Positions 43,238 to 53,501 of a DNA stretch of 64,000 bases are shown here, piece by piece; position 1 is the stretch's first letter; each line of letters begins with the position of its first letter. Where the stretch lies: positions 158,899,361 to 158,963,360 of the forward strand of contig NC_133122.1 in the NCBI RefSeq assembly GCF_033568475.1, in the 5' to 3' direction. The position numbers and the translations under genes were made by a program. The stretch is from Henckelia pumila (taxonomy: Eukaryota > Streptophyta > Magnoliopsida > Lamiales > Gesneriaceae). The notes beneath the pieces are model-generated. The model made no database searches. It had not been told where the DNA came from and was given only the letters and a program-made list of their open reading frames with translations.

Positions 43238-43740
43238 GAGCATCAAATGCACCATTTTGGTGCAGAATTGAAGTCCAACGGGGGCGCTATTTTCAGCACC
43301 AAAATAGCGCCCCCACTAATCATGCGCCAAATATGGCGCAGGAAATTTGGCGCAGCCTCTTTTTTTTTATTAATTTTTAATTATTAAATTTTATTTTCTT
43401 GAATAATAATTTAATATTTAATTTATTGTTTTAAAAATTAAATATTAGAACAAAAATATTTAATATAATAATTAATTAATTTTATCAATAAATATTTAAT
43501 TATTAATGAAATTTAATATTTATTTAAATAAATACTAAATAATTAAAATAAAAATGTAAATTGGGTTACAAATACCAAATTAGAATAATATATGTAAAAT
43601 AAAGAGAATATTTCAAGAATATTCCTTTTGGTGTAAGATTTCATATAAATGGATTGGAGATGGATGTATTGTTTGGTGCAAAAATTGCACTATTTAGTGC
43701 AGAACTTGCACCAAAATGATGTTTGTGGTTGGAGATGATC
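43238..43740. mobile_element. MITE of PIF/Harbinger type (503 bp)
   Basis: TAA target duplications (43235-43237 and 43741-43743) flank GAGCATC at left and GATGATC at right, giving imperfect terminal inverted repeats that continue as CACCATTTTGGTGCA-like words on both sides. A perfect 14-bp hairpin (GGGGGCGCTATTTT, loop of 7, complement) lies at 43280-43314. The interior is AT-rich without coding potential. Confidence 0.7.
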
Positions 43741-43889
43741 TAAGTACAAGCAACAACATACAATCATGGCTTGAAAAAAACTGTATCCTATTAATCTTGG
43801 AGGAGGACAAACTTTCCCCCTATTATCTCCATACAAAACCAGATATAAATTTAAAATGACCCTCATTTAGTTTTTTTTATGTCTCGCTC

Positions 43890-44012
43890 GAATTTTAAAA
43901 TGGGCAAATTATTTTAAACTTCCCACTACCAAAATTTTCTTTAACTTAACTCTCTACCCACCTTTTTCTTTATTTTCACTCCCTAGTGGTCCCCATATTT
44001 GAATTAAAATAT
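43890..44012 (-). repeat. Left inverted copy of a host repeat flanking the pararetrovirus
   Basis: The reverse complement aligns with 53620-53738: shared words include GTGGTCC/GACCACT, CTAGGGAG, 19 variable bases, GGGTAG-GAGTTAAG, then ATTTGC and TTTTAAAAT. The two copies point towards each other across the virus. Confidence 0.55.
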
Positions 44013-44340
44013 AATTAAAACTAATCTTTTGTATGTGGCTTTGTTATACCTATCGAACCAGTCCCGACCATGCAAGACTATTAGTTACGCAAGGTTTCCA
44101 GCCGATATACTCCAGATTAGGGTCCAACATGCTTCCGTAAGATGAATTAAATTTAAATACCTCTTTGACCATAATGTCGTCGGGTCATACCTGCCGAATT
44201 TTACGAAGTGCTCCTCACACTCCAACCACGCAGTCGCAACAGATGGTTTCTGCACAAGCTCCTTCAACGACACCCAGTACAGCCTTAATTCGTTTTCTAC
44301 CTTAAGGCGTATGGTATATAAATTTAATTATAAAATATGA
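44013..44340 (-). other. Spacer with an unassigned short minus-strand ORF
   Basis: A 62-codon frame (44085-44273) has a protein-like composition (SVATAWLECEEHFVKFGRYD) and a higher GC content than its surroundings. I recognise no family; it could be an exon fragment or part of a viral or transposon sequence. The rest shows nothing. Confidence 0.3.
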
Positions 44341-44573
44341 GCATGAAGAACGAGAGATTTAGGAAATTTATTCAGACATAATATTATTACATAAATCAAC
44401 TCCTTTGAAGAGGAGAAGACAACTTGTTTAGCTACTCATAGTAGCCTTGTTCTTGAAATACATAAAATAAAACTTAATACAATAGAAAGAGAAATATTAC
44501 AACAATTTATTTGTAAGAAAACCGAAGGGAATGATCGATATCTTCAGCTTCCTCAAATGCCTGTATTTATAGT

Positions 44574-44582
44574 TGTAGTTCT
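44574..44582 (-). promoter_or_regulatory. TATA box of the presumed viral pregenomic promoter
   Basis: The minus strand reads CTATAAATA, downstream of the last ORF. That is where caulimovirids keep the pregenomic RNA promoter. Transcription would run leftwards into the leader and, in the circular genome, on to the PBS side. Confidence 0.65.
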
Positions 44583-44632
44583 ACTCGTTTCACCGAAAAA
44601 CTTCAGGGAATCTCACTGCTGTCTTGTATTTC

Positions 44633-44725
44633 TTTATGCCATTATTGATTACATCTTTTACTAGTGGAGAAGGCAGCTGTCTGGAATTTTTTATGCCATT
44701 ATTGATGGCATCTTTTATTAATGGA
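44633..44725 (-). promoter_or_regulatory. Direct repeat upstream of the viral TATA box
   Basis: A 36-bp unit starting TTTATGCCATTATTGAT occurs at 44633-44668 and again at 44690-44725 (period 57) with about five differences. It lies 50-150 bp upstream of the TATA box in viral orientation, an enhancer-like position. Confidence 0.6.
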
Positions 44726-44931
44726 AGAATCACATGCCTGCCACTTTCTTTTGGCTTTATTCTCCTCACATGCCTGCTTTATTGTTTTCGGGGCATCTTT
44801 TGCTTTTGAAGTAGGCCCCTGTGAAAACGCATCTTCGGTGGTCCTTGTCCACCTTTGCTTGTCTCGGAAAAATCCTTTCGATCCGTTCGGGGTCTAAAGG
44901 TTTTTCCAAATTCTGGCTTCTTCTGATTTGG

Positions 44932-46092
44932 TTATTCTGGGCAGATATTCTCTGACCATCGTCCAATATGAGCCATGTTACAAAATTTTCGGCGAGTTTC
45001 TTTACTCCCCGGCAGCTTGCTATTCCACAAAAGATTTCTCTTCTTTTCGAAGAGTTCTTCCGCAAATGCTGTAGTTTTTCCTGTCATTGTGTTCAACAGG
45101 AACGATCCATTCATAGAATTCTGATAAAAATTGAATGGAAACTTGACTTTGTCTATCTCAGTAAGACAGACCCAAATACCCCATGCCCTTCTGGTTGAGA
45201 TCTCATTTTCCCCGAAAGTGGACACCAAGGGTATTTCTTCTGTTTTAGGATTCTTGATAAATTTATGACTGTTTATATCAGGTCTACTCAGCTTGATGAA
45301 ATGAAAGGGTTCGTGTGATCCTTTCACTGTTGGTTCTGGAGCTGCACTAAAAAAGTATAACTCAAGCACATCTCCTCTGGACAAATGATCATTATTTGCC
45401 CATGTTTCTTGGACTGCTTCCTGGATCCATTTTGGTAACTGTGATATCTCCGGGAAGCTTGGTGACGTTGTATAAACTGAGGCCAAAGCTCCAAATTCAT
45501 ACCAGAGTTTTACATCTTTAGGATTGACATTATTTTTTAGCCAAACCCTTGGATATATTCCTGCAAAATCAACCCTGCAAGTGTTCGGGTTGATTTCATT
45601 CCTTGTATTCAATTTCTCCCACCTTTGTTGATAAACCTGGAATGGAGAAATAATAGATGGATTATTATCAATCTTAGATTTGCCCATGTCAGTGTTGGGC
45701 CTAAGATTGATCTCTTCCTCTTTTATCCCAGAGGCGGAGGGTTGACTTGATGAGTTATCCTCATCAATTGTTGCTTCATCCAGATCATCAAAGGCTGATG
45801 ATATATTAGCACTTGTTTCTTGAGTTTTGGATTCCTCAACATCTTGTTTCACAACCGGTGGTTGTATTTCTTGTTCTTGTAAAACCAATGGTTTTTCTAT
45901 AGCCTTCACAATTGGCCCTTGAATAGCAGCCCATAGTTGTGTTTGAGCTTGCATACATCCTGTAATTCGATTAGATAATTTGATCCGATCAGCTTGTTGT
46001 AACCTGCCGGCCATTTCAGCATTAATGGCTAACTGGTTGAACTCGTTTTGAAGCAACCCAAGGTGTTCCCTGAGATGCCTCTGCATTTTCAT
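44932..46092 (-). CDS. Pararetrovirus last ORF, transactivator/inclusion-body position
   Basis: An uninterrupted frame begins 14 bp after the RNase H stop. The first in-frame ATG is at 46092 (MKMQRHLREH), giving 386 codons to the TAA near 44932. The N-terminal third is helical and Gln-rich, then there is an acidic Ser-rich linker (SSQPSASGIKEEE) and a folded-looking core from about residue 145 (VYQQRWEKLN, VDFAGIYPRVWLK, GALASVYTTSP, LPKWIQEAV). Position after pol, size and domain layout fit the caulimovirid transactivator, which allows reinitiation on the polycistronic RNA and forms inclusion bodies. I see no decisive motif, so this is inferred from position. The frame being open suggests a fairly recent integration. 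Confidence 0.6.
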   Translation of the reverse strand: MKMQRHLREHLGLLQNEFNQLAINAEMAGRLQQADRIKLSNRITGCMQAQTQLWAAIQGPIVKAIEKPLVLQEQEIQPPVVKQDVEESKTQETSANISSAFDDLDEATIDEDNSSSQPSASGIKEEEINLRPNTDMGKSKIDNNPSIISPFQVYQQRWEKLNTRNEINPNTCRVDFAGIYPRVWLKNNVNPKDVKLWYEFGALASVYTTSPSFPEISQLPKWIQEAVQETWANNDHLSRGDVLELYFFSAAPEPTVKGSHEPFHFIKLSRPDINSHKFIKNPKTEEIPLVSTFGENEISTRRAWGIWVCLTEIDKVKFPFNFYQNSMNGSFLLNTMTGKTTAFAEELFEKKRNLLWNSKLPGSKETRRKFCNMAHIGRWSENICPE

Positions 46093-46105
46093 GATGGAAT
46101 CCACG

Positions 46106-46604
46106 TCACTGCCTTTTATCTCTTGTTAAGAAATCTGTAAGAATATTTTCATGAGATTTAATAATAACAATATCAAAAATATAATTTTGACATAATGCTT
46201 GCCATCTTAATAACCTAGCTTTCTCAGGTTTAGATTCAATCTTATTTTTTAGAAAAGCTTTTACCTGGGTGTTATCAACCTTCAGAGTGAATTTTTCAGC
46301 AAGTAAAAATAATGGCCATTTTTCAAAAGCCCTTTTAACTGCATAAAATTCCTTCTCGTTGATATGCCATCTAATGGCCTCAGATTTTGAAAAAAGACCG
46401 CTATAGTATCTGCATGGTATTTCCCCATCTGGAGTGATTTTGGTAAGGACTGCTGCCCACCAATCGTTGCTGGCATCCGTAAATAATACCAGATCATCTT
46501 CATCTACGGGTATAGCCATTTTTGGGAGATTCTTACATATCTCTTTTAATTGGTTTACCCCTTTAGTATGGTCATCGGTCCATATAAACCTAGCATCCTT
46601 TTTT
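46106..46604 (-). pseudogene. Pararetrovirus RNase H region of pol
   Basis: The open frame 46106-46519 carries the RNase H start (LVLFTDASND), KEFYAVKRAFEKW with the conserved Glu, VDNTQVKAFL and SHENILTDFLTR. It belongs to the pol polyprotein but is one reading frame away from the RT part because of a shift in an A-run near 46600-46606. It ends in TGA next to the following ORF. Confidence 0.85.
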
Positions 46605-48131
46605 TAACAAAGGACTGAACACCTTTCTGTACATTGCTAGATTGTTAATGAACATCCCTGCAAAATTAACTACTCCAAGAAAACTCTGGAGTTGTTTTAC
46701 ATCTTTGAGTTTATCTGGAAAATTCTTTACCTTTTCCACAATATGGGGTTGTAGAATTATTCCAGTTTCATCAATCTCAATACCGAGGAATTCAATTTTC
46801 CTCGTTGATATGAATGCTTTCTTTTCAGATAAAACCAGTCCTTCTTGTTTACAAATTTTAGAGAAAATCTCTAAGTGTTTAACGTGTTCGTCTATATTTT
46901 TTGATGCTATAAGAATATCATCAATATAAACAAACATAAAGTTGAAATAATCTTTAAAAAGGTTATCCATCTTTCTTTGAAATATCTGGGGTGCATTAGC
47001 TAATCCCATAGGCATAACTTTCCAAATATAGTGTCCTTGTGGAGTAGAGAAGGCTGTGAATTTCTTACTTCCTTCTTCCATTCGAATCTGGTAAAATCCA
47101 GACTTACAATCAAATTTTGAGAACACTCTAGCATTTCGTACACAGCTAATTAGGTGTTCTCTACTCGGTATGAAGTACCCATCAAAATCCAGGATTTTAT
47201 TAATACCTTGGTAGTTAATAACTAGCCTGGGTTTCCCTCTTTTTATTTCACCATGATTTCTAACCAGAAAACCTGGGCTGCTATATGGTGAAACTCCTTC
47301 TTTGATTAAACCAAGGTCCAAATGTTTCTTGATAATCATTTTCATATCCTTTTGATCTGCTATGTTCATCGGGATAGGCTTATATCTGACGAATTCATAC
47401 TCTTTGCCTTCCTTTAGAGTAAGACTGGCTTTGAGTTGATTTCTATCCCACCATGCCAATGGATGCTCGTTGTAACTTTCTTTGAGCCTCTTTTTGACAT
47501 CTTCAAGGGATACTTTATTCTCTAACTCTATATCTCTGTGATTTAGAGTTACCTTGAAAAACTCCATATCCTCTGTTTGGAGTTCTTGTTCTGTTGTTAT
47601 TTTCAACATGGTTTCTCCAAACCTTCTTGGATCTTTCATTTTTGGGTGAAAAAGTTGTCCTTTATCACCATGCTGGCTGCGAAATATTATCGGCAATTGT
47701 CGATAAAAAGCAACCTTGAGTCTTTGAACGATAATTTTATTCTCACAAATTGTAGTGAACATAAGTCTTCTTGACTCATTGTCTTGTGTGTACTTCTTAA
47801 ACATTTGTAAGAAGTTATTTTTTAATAGGATATCAGCTCCTGTATCATGGAAATAGATTGGTGGTGTTTTTACCTTGTACCAAGGTGTTTGACCTACACC
47901 TCCCATAAGGATCTCTGCTTGTTTTATTCCTTTGCAAAGAATTAAAATTTTTCGATAGAAATCTCGTCCAGTAATTTTTGGCAATTCCTCTTCACATTCT
48001 TCAGGGAAGACTTCTCTTTTTGCTGTACAAATTCCTGCTCCCGAGTCAATATAAGCTGCAAAATACTCAGCCTTATATTGTTCATATAACATCCCTATCC
48101 GAATGTATATGGAGAAAGGACTTGTTGTCAT
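46590..48131 (-). pseudogene. Pararetrovirus aspartic protease and reverse transcriptase
   Basis: A 513-codon open frame starts at the ATG at 48131. The aspartic protease active site YIDSGAG is near residues 27-33. RT follows from about residue 225, with PYSSPGFLVRNH, RLVINYQGIN, FDCKSGFYQIRM, MPMGLANAPQIFQ and the catalytic YIDD near residue 400, then FLGIEID and LQSFLGVVNF. It ends early in a TAG after LLKKGC, where the frame slips in an A-run; RNase H continues in another frame. No integrase is present. This enzyme copies pregenomic RNA into DNA in caulimovirids. Confidence 0.9.
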
Positions 48132-48536
48132 TTTTTAAAGGGATTACTAAATGGCCCCGCCATTTTTAACAGACTGTGTTGTAACTCAGTAATCCGATTA
48201 AGACTATTTACCTTTAGTTTCCCTAAGACCTCAGAAGGTAGAGTATGGTTACTCCTTTCTACTTCTTCAATGCGTTCTAGTAAATCATGTTCATGACTTA
48301 CTAATTTCAACTGTTGCTTCTTCCTCTATCTGTGAACAGAGTTCTCGAATCTGATTAAGGGATTGTCCCTTATCCAATTCTCTTGGTTTTCCATTTCGTA
48401 GAATTCTTATTGAATTCTCCAAGTCTTTTTTTTTTGCCATGAACTCTATTCATTTTTCAAGGCGTTCCCATGGTTTATGGTCCTCCAGGAATTCTAGACC
48501 AAGAATGCGTTGATCTATTTCTTTTCCTGGAATTCC
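48132..48536 (-). other. Degenerate spacer between movement protein and pol
   Basis: The frame of the movement protein continues here with interspersed stops (GIPGKEIDQRILGLEFLE, LENSIRILRNGKPREL, IRELCSQIEEEA), and ends in a decayed stretch before the pol ATG. It is probably the decayed C-terminus of MP or a small intervening ORF. Confidence 0.5.
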
Positions 48537-49644
48537 CTAGATTTGAACTTCCAATTCTCCAATATTTATCACTCCTTGGTAAGTTTCTTTTTCCTGTTGT
48601 TCCAAATAGTAAATCGAGTTACAAGGGAACAAGTTCCGATGACTTGTAATTTCGAATACTATTTTCACTTCTTTCAATCCTTCTGGAGATCTAAGTTTTC
48701 CTATTATAGAAAACTCTTTTTCTTCTGGTGGAATTTCTTGAATAGGAGATTTGTCCCATCTCCTGCTTGTCATTCTGTCTCCTTGGAAAGATAAACTTTG
48801 GGGTTCTATTTTAAGGTCTCTGTATAGAACCAGTCTGTCTTGAATTTGAATGTCTGTTTCCTAAATTAAAGGAAACTCGATTCTTTCCGGATATATTGCT
48901 TGAGCAACTTTCCCAAAGATCTCTGGAATTTCAATGAACTCATTTCTAATAAATAATTCAGAATGGTGAGTATTAAAAAGAGCATATGAAATTTGATACG
49001 TAATAGAATATGGCCTATTACCTTCTTTCATTAGTCTTTTTTCCTTGAAGTTTTGATGCAAAGTCAAGGCTCAACTAAAATCTCTATCAGCTAAATTGTA
49101 GGCTATTCTTGGATAAATAACTCCCACAATTTTTCCTGCACATAAATTTCCCGAGATAGTTCCTAGAATCGCATCTTGTATATTTCCCATTCTTTTATCG
49201 CATACTACGATATCTATGGGTGAATCTATTCCCTATTTAAAAGTAGCCTTGATCATAATCTGGATTGCTCCAATATGAATCCAAGACATTGTCTTTGCTA
49301 CTTCTGCTTTTAATTTCTGTAATTCTTCTCGAATTTCTTCAAAGGGAATTATCTGCATTTCAATTTGATTACTGGTTAGTTCCATAGGGATCGCCATTTC
49401 CCTTCTGGATACCTTATAAATCAAATTATGTCTTCTTTGTCTTAGCCCTAGGTTTCCTAAGACTCTTTCAACTTGTCCTGCCAAAAATCCTTGGTACTTC
49501 TGTAATGTTGGATTTTCTCTCATAATCCTTTGGACCATATTATGAGATATCGTGGTTTGACTAAAGAACCTAGCCAAACTTTCATGTGTTTCATGGTGAA
49601 ACACTTCCTCTTTACTCTGATTCTGATTCTGATTCATGTTCAGA
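48537..49644 (-). pseudogene. Pararetrovirus movement protein (30K-type), with in-frame stops
   Basis: The probable start is the ATG inside a GAATCA repeat near 49637 (MNQNQNQSKEE), overlapping the end of CP in another frame. The region SWIHIGAIQIMIKATFK, then GIDSPIDIVVCDKRM and GTISGNL is the conserved 30K core of caulimovirid movement proteins, and SITYQISYALFNTHHS follows. In-frame stops are at 49233-49235, near 49070 and at 48861, with no frameshift between them. The family moves virus through plasmodesmata. Confidence 0.8.
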
Positions 49645-50391
49645 AACTTCTCGACTAAACAATATCTCTTCTTCGTATATGCTTTCATCTGAGGGGATAT
49701 CCTCAAATTGATATACTTGGACTAGATCTTGAAAGAAGACCGCATCATCCATATCTGGTGTTGCTTCAAAGAGTTTAACTCTTTTTTTCTCATTTTCTGG
49801 ACAATTTATAGATATATGTCCTCTTGCTCCACATGTCCAGCAGTTGCAATCCTTGAAACTTTCACTTGCTCTTGTATGAGTTCTTCTGAAAGTTTTTCTT
49901 GATGATGTTCTTCCCATGCTTTGTGATGAGCCTGTTGCTGGGGATGTTCTTGTAGGTCCACTTCTTTTACCTGATCTATAGGATCTGGCCTTTTGTTTGG
50001 ACCAAAATGTTCTTGGTTTCCAAGAACTTTTCATTCTTTTATTATAGGGATTATTTCTGAATTTCTTCCTTTTAAATCCCTGTGATCTGTTTTCAATGAT
50101 CGTTGGAAGATCATTTTTTCTACAACACAAAGGTGTACGCTTATCTATACCCCTTATTTTCTTGTAGTTCTTCTGTAATGCTGCCATATGGCACCATTCT
50201 GCTAATTTTCCTTTCAAAAAGGAGGCATGTCTTGCCAATGTATCAAGATTGCCTGGAACATATTCTTTAATCAGCATTTCTCTCCAGGGACTTGGCATTT
50301 TTGCAAAAAATAGCTGAATAGCTATATTTTCCTCAACTCCCGAATTCCATCTATATTTAGTGAATAACATAATGTATTCATCAACTAAGCA
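49612..50391 (-). pseudogene. Pararetrovirus coat protein, C-terminal part
   Basis: The open frame holds the capsid C-terminus (PSPWREMLIKEY, HASFLKGKLAEWCHM), a long basic Ser/Arg stretch and a CCHC zinc finger CWTCGARGHISINC, then an acidic tail ending ESESESE. Basic region plus zinc finger plus acidic tail is the caulimovirid coat protein pattern for nucleic acid binding and assembly. The N-terminal part lies at 52326-52904 beyond a solo LTR. Confidence 0.85.
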
Positions 50392-50396
50392 GATAT

Positions 50397-52283
50397 TGTT
50401 GGAAAACGCTGTTCAGATCAATTAGAATTGATACCAGGTGCAGCGGAAGTTTAAAAATTTTATTTTATTAATATGGAACGATTCCATATCTGGGTATCAA
50501 AACTTTTACGATTAAATTTGTGTAAGTAAAATAAATAATCACAATTAAATATTTTACCTTAAAATCTCGAAGCGAGATTATGGACACCAACAAAATTTAA
50601 TCTGCTCTTGTTGTATATCCCCGGAACTGATGAACGAACGTTTCTTCAATCAGGTCCACGAATAGAAAACAAAACCCTCTGATTGACTGCACTAGAAATC
50701 AATCAGAAGTTTGCGTAGAGAATAAACAGATATGATCTGTTAATCCGGATTGTAATTTTTACAAAAATCACAAGACCGAATTTTCTCCGAAAGGGACAGA
50801 GAATTCGAAAATCCTCTTTAATAATATAGACTGAAATTTCGAAAATTCAGGACTGAATGCTATATGATTTTCGAACACTGCAGTCCTATTTATAGATAAT
50901 TTCTAGACTGGATTAAGTTATAATTATATTTGGACTCTAACTCCTTAGGGCCCATAATCCATAACTTAAGCCCAACAAGCCAAGCCCGTTGTTCTAAAAA
51001 TTAATATAAAATTCATCGTGACTCCGATTGATAAACTGATTTTACCAATGTGCACAGAAACCATTTCTGCATCTTTTAAAGTCAAGATAATTTTTCCGAA
51101 TCCGAATTCAGTGATTTCCAAAAATGCCCATCCCTATGTCATTTTAGGAAATCCCACTCCCTTTAGTTAAGAAGTCCAACTTCTCTTTCATTAAATTTAA
51201 CTCTTTAAATTTAACTATCTCTACGGGGTTTTAGTAATCCATTACTTGTGTAACCCTCAATGGTTCAGGAATATAGCTAGCCGTGGGCTCACAACTCCTT
51301 GTGACTCGAAACAACAATTTCCGACTTACCCATCGAATCATGGTAAGAGCGCCTAGCAACATCGCCCCATGATTCCCTAGGTATTACTGATAGTGCCTGC
51401 AAGAACCAGTAGATTCTGGTTAGCGTACAGTACGGTCCCTTCAACCAAATATCCCGATCGAATCAACAACCATTGGTACATCGAGAGTCGTTCGAGATTC
51501 GATAACTATGCATAACATCTTGGAGATCTATTAGTGACATCGCATGTGTTACTAGGAACACCAAGTAACCTAAAACACATCATGTACTCTGGCCAGAGAT
51601 TCGTCACACTAATATCTCCTCAGATCGCATAGGATATCCACACTCGCAAGTATGTGGTGAATCTTTGACAACAAAGCATCGACTCCTATATGTGTCGTAA
51701 CTGTACCCAATCCCGATACCTGATGACCCCAATAGAGTCGGTAAACGAGTCAAAGTACAGTACTAGCATATAGAGTCTCAATGATGTTTCAAGTAATAAG
51801 GACTAATGGTGTACAACCAAAACCGCGGACTTTATCCACTCGATAAGTGATAACCACTTGGAAAGTCCGAATAGGGTAGTTCGATCATTCATCATATGAA
51901 TATCCATTTGCATGCTTTGAACATCTCTATGTTCCATACCAATAAAACGTGGTACTCGGCATCGCAAATGCTAGTCTCAATCTTGAGCAATCCTTATCCT
52001 TATTTGCGGACAGCTCAATTGACTAGGAATAGTTTAGAATATACAGTGACTATAAGATGTATTTCATGATAGCCATCCCCATGTGCTACCATATCTTACA
52101 TACACTATAGTATATTCAAGGTTTTTATCAAAACAACAATAGTATATCATAATATAACATTATGAAGAAAGATAAAGTCAATGCCATTATAAAAGTGTAA
52201 ATTATATTAAACAAAAGATTGTTTTACATAGAGTCATAAAATCCCTTAGCCACAAGTTGGCTAACCAGGCACTCACTCTTTCA
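50397..52283 (-). repeat. Solo copia LTR (1887 bp) inserted in the coat protein gene
   Basis: Plus-strand ends are TGTTGGAAAACG and CACTCTTTCA; flanks are GATAT (50392-50396) and GATAT (52284-52288). On the minus strand it starts TGAAAGAGTGAGTGCC, as in a common plant copia LTR type, and has a TATA box (CTATAAATAG, 50886-50895). There is no internal region. It is not the LTR of the copia element at 28467-42640. Confidence 0.9.
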
Positions 52284-52904
52284 GATATCATGTAACTCGA
52301 GGCTATAAAGAGCTTGAGTATATCTTCACTTTTTCTCTGTATCTTGATTATTGAAATAGTCTACCCCTATGAATTGTGCTTTAAATAGGGTGGACATTCT
52401 TTCTCCAATCTCGCTGAGGGATTCTCCTGCTAAGATTGATTCCTTAGTTTCTGGCATAGTCATCTCCCATGCGATCTTAACAGATCCCATTAGACTCATT
52501 TCTAGAAGTTTAATGAATCCTTCTTTATTGAGATCTAATTTCCCTGCTGCTATTCTCATAGCTGACGTCCAATGATCTATAAGATCTTCTCTGTTTTTGA
52601 AGTCCAAAACATCAAGGTTTAACATAACCCCGTAAGGATGCATTGGATCTAAAAAAGTTTTTCCGTAAGGAGTTTGATGGAGTGGGATTTTACTCCTTCT
52701 TGATCTGGTTCCTGCTGGATGCGAATTTTCTCCAACCTGGAACTCACTATGTGGTTCTTCTGTTTTAACCACATATCTTGGGGGATTCCCTATGGGTTGT
52801 TCACCCTCAGGGAAATTTATTTTTAGATCTACTACTTTGAGATTTGCAAAAGAATCCGCAAGATCTTGTAGATCCTCAAGATTTAATCTTTTTAAAGTAG
52901 TCAT
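52284..52904 (-). pseudogene. Pararetrovirus coat protein, N-terminal part
   Basis: The frame starts at the ATG at 52904 (MTTLKRLNLEDL) and runs to a stop at 52326. It contains PYGKTFLDPMHPYGVMLNLD, FKNREDLIDHWTSAM and SLMGSVKIAWEMTMPE, a capsid-like region preceding the C-terminal part. A frame break near 52326 and the solo LTR at 52283 interrupt it. Confidence 0.75.
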
Positions 52905-52951
52905 CAGATAGTATTTTTCTCTTATACTGCTTTTATAAGATTAATCATCAT

Positions 52952-53275
52952 TTAATCATTGGTTAAAAGTTTTTGGACCATTTTGGTTTTACCTTTCTGA
53001 TGTAACAAAGGTTCGGTACCAAATGAGAGTGGTAACCTTCCTCCTGTATTTCCTTTTCTAGAACCCGAAGTGTGTTCTAGATTTATGATTTTATTTTGAA
53101 GATCTTTTAGGTTTCCAAGAATTTCTTCTTGTTTCTTAAGGATTTCTTCAATTTGTCGAGGTATTTCATACAGCTGATTGCTGTAATATTGTACCGTCTT
53201 TTGAATTTCTCTAAGATCTTCGGAGAGTTTAGAGGAATCTGGGGTAATCTCTAAAAATTGAGAGTTAGAAATCAT
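52952..53275 (-). CDS. Pararetrovirus small ORF, coiled-coil (virion-associated-protein-like)
   Basis: 107 codons from the ATG at 53275 to a stop at 52952, 47 bp upstream of CP. Residues 20-68 show heptad spacing of Leu/Ile (LREIQKTVQYY, IPRQIEEILKKQEEILGNL, LQNKIINLEH), followed by a basic Gly-rich tail. A short coiled-coil protein with a basic tail before CP recalls the virion-associated protein of other caulimovirids. It is intact; function is inferred from size and position. Confidence 0.6.
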   Translation of the reverse strand: MISNSQFLEITPDSSKLSEDLREIQKTVQYYSNQLYEIPRQIEEILKKQEEILGNLKDLQNKIINLEHTSGSRKGNTGGRLPLSFGTEPLLHQKGKTKMVQKLLTND

Positions 53276-53408
53276 TTTTCTTTATTTCTTCAAAATTAAG
53301 ATCATTAATCACAACCTGTTGTAAGTAATCTATTGTGAATAGATTAACTTGTTTATAGGATTTCATATGAATAAAATCCTCTTGATTCAAACCTTCGTTT
53401 GAAGTCAT
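53265..53408 (-). CDS. Pararetrovirus first small ORF (47 codons)
   Basis: The ATG at 53408 opens a 47-codon frame ending in TAA at 53265-53267 (MTSNEGLNQEDF, then NLFTIDYLQQVV). The next ORF starts inside its last codons (11-bp overlap), as expected for a polycistronic caulimovirid RNA. No family is recognised. It is the first ORF after the PBS. Confidence 0.5.
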   Translation of the reverse strand: MTSNEGLNQEDFIHMKSYKQVNLFTIDYLQQVVINDLNFEEIKKNDF

Positions 53409-53483
53409 CTTTTTTTTAAAAAAATCTTTTCCTCAACAAAGAAAAGCATGAATTATCGAATAATATTATGTCTGAATAATTAA

Positions 53484-53501
53484 CCTAAGACTCTGATACC
53501 A
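53484..53501 (-). other. Met-tRNA primer binding site of the pararetrovirus
   Basis: The minus strand reads TGGTATCAGAGTCTTAGG, complementary to the plant initiator Met-tRNA 3' end over TGGTATCAGAG. This marks the conventional zero point of the circular viral genome. Confidence 0.8.
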
